8,943 nucleotides of DNA from Neisseria lactamica. GTDB lineage: Bacteria > Pseudomonadota > Gammaproteobacteria > Burkholderiales > Neisseriaceae. Below, piece by piece: positions 1 through 4,379 of this stretch. The stretch's first letter is position 1. Every line of letters starts with the position of its first letter. The stretch spans positions 1 through 8,943 of the forward strand of contig JUNU01000142.1 of assembly GCA_001067655.1 (NCBI GenBank), given 5' to 3'. The translations under genes were made by a program, and so were the position numbers. A model generated the notes under the pieces. It did no database searches. It saw only the letters and a program-made list of their open reading frames with translations, and was not told the DNA's origin.

Positions 1-53
1 AATCTGTTCCAACCACTGGTACCCTAGTGTTGCACTTGAAATCCGAATCCAAG
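1..53 (+). mobile_element. Right end of an IS30-family (IS1655-like) insertion sequence, cut by window edge
   Basis: The first nine codons read NLFQPLVP followed by TAG at 25-27. This resembles the C-terminal end of neisserial IS1655 transposases (IS30 family), which from memory end in a similar NLFQPL-type tail. Directly after the stop comes TGTTGCACTTGAAATCCGAA, which has the look of an IS30-family terminal inverted repeat. Only the tail of the element is inside the window, so I cannot tell whether the transposase is intact. The right boundary near 50-53 is approximate, because no target duplication can be checked without the left end. The family call rests on recall of a short motif and is moderate at best. 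Confidence 0.5.
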
Positions 54-174
54 GACCTTTATTTATTCCTTTATCTATACAAAACCAACCCACGTCGTTC
101 AATGCCATTATGAACTGATACCAACTGCACTACTCTTATCAATATCCCCATCTTTACCCACAACGGTCAATATC
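54..174. other. AT-rich intergenic stretch with no recognised feature
   Basis: The stretch lies between the probable IS end and the decayed SRPBCC gene. It is AT-rich, has no convincing ORF, no good Shine-Dalgarno before the ATG at 175, and no hairpin that I could find. It may be flanking DNA left from the IS insertion. Confidence 0.4.
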
Positions 175-395
175 ATGCTGACTTACACCCGCAGCGTCTG
201 GCTGGATGCGCCGCTCGAACCGATATTCCGCTACTGCACTTCCCGACATGGATTTGCCCGTCAGTTCCCGTTTGACGTGCAATGGCTGTCTGAAAAGGCC
301 TGCTGTTCAAAAGAACTGCGCCGCTGTTTATCAAAGACTGGCATGAGCGTGTAAAAGCATCCTTTAAAAAGCGCGGCATCCATACCGAAGTCTGA
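175..395 (+). pseudogene. Decayed SRPBCC (START-like ligand-binding/cyclase) family gene with an internal deletion
   Basis: From ATG 175 the reading frame gives an N-terminus containing LDAPLEPIFRYC and TSRHGFARQFPFDVQW. This matches the start of bacterial SRPBCC-family proteins: a beta strand, then the 'aP.e.vF.fc..r.gf..qfP..V.W' motif. Such proteins usually have about 145-160 residues. Here the similarity stops after roughly 40 codons. The frame then runs into a stop at 352-354, while another frame (294-395, ending TGA) encodes a lysine- and arginine-rich helical segment with LFKRTAPLFIKDWHERV that looks like a genuine C-terminal helix. The simplest reading is an internal deletion of about 80-90 codons with a frame change near 285-300. 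There the sequence GCTGTCTGAA resembles a damaged uptake sequence. No ribosome binding site is evident. The gene converges on pheA. The family is inferred from motif memory only. Confidence 0.5.
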
Positions 396-422
396 TTAAT
401 TCTGAAAAAATGTGTTCAATAT

Positions 423-476
423 TTCAGACGACCCTTGTTTAGCAAAAAACAGGTCGTCTGAATGTTCAGACGACCT
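423..476 (-). terminator. Triple uptake-sequence cluster forming the pheA rho-independent terminator
   Basis: Two perfect mucosa-type uptake 12-mers, at 451-462 (plus) and 465-476 (minus), form a near-perfect palindrome with a 2-nt centre, 18 bp after the pheA stop. On the minus strand the hairpin is followed by GTTTTTTG, a good terminator U-tract. A third copy at 423-434 (minus, 11 of 12, last base C instead of T) can pair with the 451-462 copy instead, giving an alternative stem with a 16-nt loop. Use of inverted DUS pairs as terminators is well known in Neisseria. Three copies in 54 bp is denser than the usual pair. Confidence 0.85.
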
Positions 477-493
477 TCTTCATTCCCGCCACA

Positions 494-1582
494 TTACAAA
501 ACGGCTGCCGGATAAGAGCCGATGACTTTGACAAACGATGCGCGTTCGCTCAAGAGCCGCAGTGCGTTTTGGACTTTTTCGTCGTTTTGATGTCCTTCGA
601 TATCAATGAAGAACAGGTATTCCCACAGCGCGGATTTGCTCGGGCGGCTTTCGAACTTGGTCATGGAAATGCCTGATTCGGTAAACGGCTGCAACAACGA
701 AGCGACAGCACCGGCGCGGTTGGGCGCGGAGACTGCCAGCGAGGTTTTGTCGTTGCCGCTGCTGCCTGTATCTTGATGCCCCATGACCAAGAAGCGCGTG
801 GTGTTATTCGGCTCGTCTTCGATACATTCGGCGACATAGTTCAAATGGTAAATATCGGCTGCGGTACGCCCTGCAATGGCGGCGATACTGGGGTCGTCTG
901 ATTCTGCCACCAGCCTTGCCGCCTCTCCGTTGCTGGAAACGGCGATGCGCTCGGCGTTGGGCAGGTTGCGTCCGAGCCAGTCGTTGCATTGCGCCAGCGC
1001 TTGGGCGTGGGCGAAGACTTTTGTGATGCCGCCCAATTCGTGCGTACCTTTACGCAAGAGGTTGTGATGGATGCGGACAATGACTTCGCCGCAGGCTTTC
1101 AATGCGGTTACTGCCAATAAGTCTAAGGTACGGCCGACCGAGCCTTCGGTCGAGTTTTCAACCGGCGCGACCAAATAATCCGCCTGCCGCGTTTCGACTT
1201 GACGGAAACATTGGTCTATGGTTTGAAAAGCGGCAGTATGGGCGGCATGTCCGAAATGTTTGATGGCTGCCTGCTGGGTAAACGTTCCCTGCGGACCGAG
1301 GTAGGCAATCGTCAGCGGACGCTCCAACGCCAAGCATTCGCTCATCACTTCGCGAAACAGTCTTGCGATGGACTCGTCAGGCAACGGGCCTTGGTTCAAA
1401 CTCTGAATCCGCCTCAATACCGCCACTTCGCGCTCGGGACGGTATACTGCGCCCGTTCCTTTCAATTCGCCGATGGCGTGCGCATGGCCTGCGCGCTCGT
1501 TCAACAGGCGCAAAATCTCGGCATCGATTTCATCGATGGCATTGCGGTGCGGCAAAAGCTGTTCGTCAATGGATAAGGACAT
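494..1582 (-). CDS. pheA: Bifunctional chorismate mutase / prephenate dehydratase (P-protein)
   Basis: The 362-residue cytoplasmic enzyme converts chorismate to prephenate and then to phenylpyruvate, the committed branch to phenylalanine. Three domains are visible. An AroQ-type chorismate mutase lies at about residues 10-90 (IDEIDAEILRLLNERAGHA, with later ALERP). Prephenate dehydratase lies at about 93-270, opening with AYLGPQGTFTQQAA and carrying the catalytic-region TTRFLVMG motif near its end. A C-terminal ACT domain (about 278-355) contains ESRPSK, the phenylalanine-binding ESRP motif, so feedback inhibition by Phe is expected. The length is slightly shorter than E. coli PheA (386 residues). 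The ATG at 1582 is preceded by AAGGGG at about 9 nt. The gene is monocistronic in this window and divergent from misR. A degenerate uptake sequence (10 of 12) lies inside it at 891-902, encoding ESDDP. No regulatory leader is certain, but see the hairpin at 1636-1681. Confidence 0.97.
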   Translation of the reverse strand: MSLSIDEQLLPHRNAIDEIDAEILRLLNERAGHAHAIGELKGTGAVYRPEREVAVLRRIQSLNQGPLPDESIARLFREVMSECLALERPLTIAYLGPQGTFTQQAAIKHFGHAAHTAAFQTIDQCFRQVETRQADYLVAPVENSTEGSVGRTLDLLAVTALKACGEVIVRIHHNLLRKGTHELGGITKVFAHAQALAQCNDWLGRNLPNAERIAVSSNGEAARLVAESDDPSIAAIAGRTAADIYHLNYVAECIEDEPNNTTRFLVMGHQDTGSSGNDKTSLAVSAPNRAGAVASLLQPFTESGISMTKFESRPSKSALWEYLFFIDIEGHQNDEKVQNALRLLSERASFVKVIGSYPAAVL

Positions 1583-1591
1583 ATCGACAAG

Positions 1592-1600
1592 CCCCTTGTT
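1592..1600 (-). promoter_or_regulatory. pheA Shine-Dalgarno, partly inside a small hairpin
   Basis: On the minus strand AACAAGGGGC lies upstream of the ATG at 1582, and AAGGGG serves as the Shine-Dalgarno. The flanking bases form ACAAG-3 nt-CTTGT (1587-1599), a 5-bp inverted repeat that would partly sequester the ribosome binding site. The stem is short and may have no effect. Confidence 0.55.
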
Positions 1601-1635
1601 ATTGATTGATAGATATAAGCAATCATTCTAACATC
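1600..1635 (-). promoter_or_regulatory. Possible pheA promoter region (weak)
   Basis: Read on the minus strand, the AT-rich interval between the uptake-sequence hairpin and the pheA ribosome binding site contains TTGATG followed after 14-16 bp by TATATC/TATCTA. This is a plausible but non-consensus -35/-10 pair with short spacing. TAGAAT just upstream is another possible -10. If the promoter lies here, the hairpin at 1636-1681 is upstream of transcription. If it lies further upstream, the hairpin is in the leader. Confidence 0.25.
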
Positions 1636-1681
1636 AAACAGGTCGTCTGAAAGCCCGAATACGTTTTCAGACGACCTGTTT
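1636..1681. repeat. Inverted uptake-sequence pair forming a 17-bp hairpin in the pheA/misR divergent region
   Basis: Perfect uptake 12-mers at 1640-1651 (plus) and 1666-1677 (minus) sit inside a longer perfect stem, 1636-1652 with 1665-1681, around a 12-nt loop. On the plus strand the second arm ends in GTTTTAG, and on the minus strand in GTTTGATG, so the U-tracts are short in both directions. It has terminator architecture but lies between two divergently transcribed genes, 54 bp upstream of pheA and about 270 bp upstream of misR, where no recognised gene ends. Confidence 0.85.
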
Positions 1682-1779
1682 TAGAATCCCTCCGTCCTTT
1701 CTCGAACGCAGCCTTTACCAGCATCATTTTGCCGTCCGTTTGGCGCGTATCCGGCGTATATTTTGGGGATTTGGTACAG

Positions 1780-1791
1780 GGGTCGTCTGAA
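1780..1791 (+). repeat. Near-perfect DNA uptake sequence (11 of 12)
   Basis: GGGTCGTCTGAA differs from the mucosa-type 12-mer only in its first base, the least critical part of the signal. It stands alone in the intergenic region without an inverted partner. Confidence 0.7.
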
Positions 1792-1818
1792 AATGTAAAG
1801 ACAGCGTCCCTGCAATGC

Positions 1819-1915
1819 AAAAAAGCGCAAAAGCATAGGAAAACAAGCTATCAAAAAACTCAAAATGCGTGTTAAGATTAGCCATCACTATCCGCCGCAC
1901 CCGTTTATTTCGGGT
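1819..1915 (+). promoter_or_regulatory. Phased A-tracts, candidate misR promoter and leader hairpin
   Basis: Five A-tracts start at 1819, 1829, 1840, 1853 and 1862, with centres averaging about 10.5 bp apart. This is the spacing expected of intrinsically curved DNA. Immediately downstream, TGTTAAGAT (1870-1878) fits an extended -10 (TGn plus TAAGAT, 4 of 6 matches), without a good -35. A small inverted repeat ACCCG-7 nt-CGGGT (1899-1915) lies in the presumed leader. MisR-family regulators are often autoregulated, but no operator can be identified by eye. The position of the promoter is inference. Confidence 0.35.
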
Positions 1916-1937
1916 TTGCGTAGCGCATACAATCACG

Positions 1938-1944
1938 AAAAGGA
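1938..1944 (+). promoter_or_regulatory. misR Shine-Dalgarno
   Basis: AAAAGGA lies 6 nt before the ATG at 1951. It is a clear ribosome binding site and supports this start. Confidence 0.75.
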
Positions 1945-1950
1945 AATCCC

Positions 1951-2628
1951 ATGAGTCGCGTATTACTCGTAGATGACGACGCTTTGCTGACCGAATTGCT
2001 CACCGAATACCTTACTGCCGAAGGATTGAACGTCCACAGCGTTCCGGACGGCGAAGCCGGTGTACACGAAATCCTGACCGGTCAGTACGATGTCGTGGTA
2101 TTAGACTCCATGATGCCGAAAATGAACGGCTTGGACGTATTGAAAAACGTCCGCTCGCAAAGCACTGTCCCCATCATCATGCTGACCGCTAAAGGCGACG
2201 ACATCGACCGCATCATCGGATTGGAAATGGGTGCGGACGACTATGTTCCGAAACCTTGCACCCCGCGCGAACTGTTGGCACGCATCAATGCCATCCTGCG
2301 CCGCGCCCAACAAAGCGGCGAGCCGAACAACGCGCCAAACAGCATTTCCGTCAGCGATGTTGTCCTGTACCCTGCCAAACGTCAGGCGACCATCAAAGAC
2401 ACTCCGCTTGAGCTGACCAGCACCGAGTTCAACCTGCTCGAAGTCTTGATGCGCCATGCAGGACAAGTCGTCAGCAAAGAAACTTTGTCCATCGAAGCGC
2501 TTGACCGCAAACTGGCAAAATTCGACCGCAGCATCGACGTCCATATCTCCAGCATCCGCCACAAACTGGGCGATGCCTCGCTGATTCAGACCGTACGGGG
2601 CTTGGGCTACCTGTTTGTTAAAAACTAA
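1951..2628 (+). CDS. misR: OmpR/PhoB-family response regulator MisR (CpxR-like)
   Basis: This 225-residue DNA-binding response regulator is phosphorylated by the partner kinase MisS. The receiver domain spans about residues 1-115, with the acidic pocket D8-D10, phospho-acceptor D52 (VVVLDSMMP), switch T79 (IIMLTAKGDD) and conserved K101 (DYVPKP). A winged-helix effector domain spans about 130-225 (LELTSTEFNLLEVLM, DVHISSIRHKLG and the closing QTVRGLGYLF). The length and sequence fit meningococcal MisR (NMB0595), which with MisS controls envelope, capsule and LOS genes, haemoglobin receptor genes and stress resistance. That role is established in pathogenic Neisseria and is inferred for this strain. 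It is the first gene of a two-gene operon, with misS starting 15 nt after its stop. Confidence 0.96.
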   Translation: MSRVLLVDDDALLTELLTEYLTAEGLNVHSVPDGEAGVHEILTGQYDVVVLDSMMPKMNGLDVLKNVRSQSTVPIIMLTAKGDDIDRIIGLEMGADDYVPKPCTPRELLARINAILRRAQQSGEPNNAPNSISVSDVVLYPAKRQATIKDTPLELTSTEFNLLEVLMRHAGQVVSKETLSIEALDRKLAKFDRSIDVHISSIRHKLGDASLIQTVRGLGYLFVKN

Positions 2629-2643
2629 AGATAAAACAGATCA

Positions 2644-4059
2644 ATGAAACTGTTTCAACGCATCTTCGCCACATTTTGCGCAGTCATCGTCTGCGCAATC
2701 TTTGTGGCGAGTTTTTCTTTTTGGCTGGTGCAAAACACCCTTGCCGAAAACCAATTCAACCAACGCCGCACCATCGAAACCACTTTGATGAACAGCATCC
2801 TCTCCGCCTTTAGGGCGCGCGGGGACAGCGGTGCTCGCGAAATTTTGGCGGAATGGGAAGACAGCCCAGTCTCCAATTCCGTTTACGTCATTTTGGGCGA
2901 CGAGAAAAAAGACATCCTTGACCGCAACATCGACGGACACACTATCGAACGCGCCCGCGTGTTTGCCATTAATAATCCCAATTCCGATTTGGCACACATC
3001 GAGTATGACCGTTTCGGTGAAGAATACCTCTTCTTTATCAAAGGCTGGGACAGCCATCAGGCGCAACGCCTACCCAGCCCGCTATTTATTCCTGGTCTGC
3101 CGCTCGCCCCGATTTGGCACGAATTCATCATCCTGTCTTTCATTATCGTCGTCGGTCTGTTGATGGCGTACATCCTTGCCAGCAACATTACTAAGCCCAT
3201 CAAAATCTTGGGCAGCGGTATGGACAGGGTGGCAAACGGCGAACTTGAAACCCGTATTTCCCAGCAAGTGGATGACCGCGACGACGAATTGTCCCACCTT
3301 GCCATCCAGTTCGACAAAATGGCGGAAAAACTGGAAAAACTCGTTGCCAAAGAACGCCACCTGCTTCATCACGTCTCCCACGAAATGCGCTCTCCCTTGG
3401 CGCGCATGCAGGCGATTGTCGGACTGATTCAGGCGCAGCCGCAAAAGCAGGAGCAATACCTGAAAAGGCTGGAAGGCGAATTGACCCGCATGGATACCTT
3501 GGTCGGCGAGTTGCTGACGCTTTCCCGTTTGGAAACGTCCAACATCCCGCTGGAAAAAGAAAGCCTGAAACTCGTCTCCTTCCTGAAAAACATCGTGGAA
3601 GACAACCAAAGCATCGCCCAGCAGAACAAACAAACCGTTACCCTTTCGGTCGAACCCAGAATCCCCGAAAATGCTACGGTCTGCGCCAACGAAGGCTATT
3701 TGTACCGCGCGTTTGACAACGTTATCCGCAACGCCATCAATTACAGTCCCGAAGGCAGCACCATCCGCGTCAACATCGGACAAGACAGCAAGCATTGGAT
3801 TGTCGATGTTACCGACAACGGCCCCGGCGTGGACGAAATGCAACTGCCGCACATTTTCACCGCCTTTTACCGTGCCGACTCCAGCGCCAGCAAACCAGGC
3901 ACAGGCTTAGGCCTTGCCCTAACCCAGCACATCATGGAGCAGCACAACGGCAAAATCATGGCTGAAAACATCAAGCCGAATGGTTTGAAAATGCACTTTA
4001 TCCTGCCCAAAAAGAAAGCGAACGGCAAAGCGGAAAAGCCGCATCCTAAAACTAATTGA
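2644..4059 (+). CDS. misS: Sensor histidine kinase MisS (CpxA-like)
   Basis: This 471-residue inner-membrane sensor kinase acts on MisR. TM1 is at about residues 9-29, a periplasmic sensor loop of about 130 residues follows, and TM2 is at about 160-180 (FIILSFIIVVGLLMAYIL). A HAMP domain covers about 181-232. The HisKA H-box has H246 in HHVSHEMRSPLARM as the expected autophosphorylation site. The HATPase domain shows the N-box (NVIRNAINYSPEGS, about 359-372), G1 (DNGPGV, 391-396), F-box (FTAFYR) and G2 (GTGLGLAL, 419-426). The lysine-rich tail KKKANGKAEKPHPK is probably unstructured. The length equals that of neisserial MisS. The start at 2644 has only a weak Shine-Dalgarno (AGATAAAACAGATC) and lies just after the misR stop, so translational coupling is likely. 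A DUS hairpin follows the stop and closes the operon. Confidence 0.96.
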   Translation: MKLFQRIFATFCAVIVCAIFVASFSFWLVQNTLAENQFNQRRTIETTLMNSILSAFRARGDSGAREILAEWEDSPVSNSVYVILGDEKKDILDRNIDGHTIERARVFAINNPNSDLAHIEYDRFGEEYLFFIKGWDSHQAQRLPSPLFIPGLPLAPIWHEFIILSFIIVVGLLMAYILASNITKPIKILGSGMDRVANGELETRISQQVDDRDDELSHLAIQFDKMAEKLEKLVAKERHLLHHVSHEMRSPLARMQAIVGLIQAQPQKQEQYLKRLEGELTRMDTLVGELLTLSRLETSNIPLEKESLKLVSFLKNIVEDNQSIAQQNKQTVTLSVEPRIPENATVCANEGYLYRAFDNVIRNAINYSPEGSTIRVNIGQDSKHWIVDVTDNGPGVDEMQLPHIFTAFYRADSSASKPGTGLGLALTQHIMEQHNGKIMAENIKPNGLKMHFILPKKKANGKAEKPHPKTN

Positions 4060-4112
4060 CTATGAATGTTGCCAATCGGGGCTTGTAAACAAATTGCCAC
4101 ACCCCAAGCCTA

Positions 4113-4170
4113 TAAAAGGTCGTCTGAAAAGAACAAACCCTTACGTTCCCGCCTTTCAGACGACCTTTTA
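4113..4170. terminator. Uptake-sequence hairpin terminator of misRS
   Basis: Perfect uptake 12-mers at 4117-4128 (plus) and 4155-4166 (minus) form a 17-bp stem (4113-4129 with 4154-4170) around a 24-nt loop. The plus-strand descending arm ends in CCTTTTA, a modest U-tract, 54 bp after the misS stop. The symmetric A/T flanks would let it work in both directions. No T run continues beyond TTTTATG, so efficiency may depend on the stem. Confidence 0.8.
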
Positions 4171-4335
4171 TGCCATTTGTCATATATAATTCATATAAAT
4201 AATTAAATCATTTATAGTTTGCATGTTCGCCATACCAAACAGCAAACAAACTTTTCATTTACAACAAAAACAAATAATAAACACCGAATCCGGTTCATTT
4301 ACACACGGCAACCCTTCCAACCCAAACCGCCCGAA
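4171..4335 (+). promoter_or_regulatory. AT-rich leader and possible promoter of the PatZ-like gene
   Basis: The stretch between the misRS terminator and the PatZ-like gene is strongly AT-rich. TATAAT at 4185-4190 is a consensus -10 but lacks a good -35 at 16-18 bp, since that position falls in the terminator arm. TTGTCA at 4178-4183 is a good -35, but only weak AT-rich hexamers lie 16-18 bp downstream. TATAAA (4194-4199) and TTATAG (4212-4217) are further -10-like hexamers. Any of these would give a 5' leader of about 160-190 nt. I found no small ORF in it with a Shine-Dalgarno, and no riboswitch fold that I recognise. Confidence 0.3.
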
Positions 4336-4347
4336 AGGTCGTCTGAA
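4336..4347 (+). repeat. DNA uptake sequence, perfect, unpaired
   Basis: A single AGGTCGTCTGAA stands 32 bp before the ATG of the PatZ-like gene, in the untranslated leader. It has no inverted partner nearby, so it is not a terminator. Confidence 0.85.
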
Positions 4348-4366
4348 ACGCACCATCCTCACACCG

Positions 4367-4375
4367 AAAAGGAGG
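4367..4375 (+). promoter_or_regulatory. Strong Shine-Dalgarno of the PatZ-like gene
   Basis: AAAAGGAGG lies 4 nt before the ATG at 4380. It is the best ribosome binding site in the window and fixes this start, although M6 could also serve on sequence grounds. Confidence 0.8.
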
Positions 4376-4379
4376 CACC

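Noticed and set aside
173..379. 68-codon minus-strand open frame at the left end
   Set aside because: It is antisense to the decayed SRPBCC gene, whose plus-strand motif is recognisable. The reverse product matches nothing I know.
891..902. Uptake sequence in pheA (GGGTCGTCTGAT)
   Set aside because: It has two mismatches, one at the 3' end. I count it as a degenerate relic and not as a functional copy.
1199..1576. 125-codon plus-strand open frame over the pheA N-terminus
   Set aside because: The minus-strand pheA product here is a clear chorismate mutase and dehydratase start, so the plus-strand frame is a shadow.
1681..1863. 60-codon minus-strand frame ending at the uptake-sequence hairpin
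   Set aside because: It needs a TTG start, has no ribosome binding site and overlaps another open frame. The neighbouring 1724-1885 frame is the better candidate and is itself speculative.
2101..2562. 153-codon open frame on the minus strand, opposite misR
   Set aside because: It lies antisense to a conserved response regulator, with no recognisable domain or start signal.
3082..3852. 256-codon open frame on the minus strand, opposite misS
   Set aside because: It is fully antisense to a kinase gene with intact motifs. Its composition (many FQ, VG and D runs) is that of a reverse frame, and no ribosome binding site or family motif is seen.
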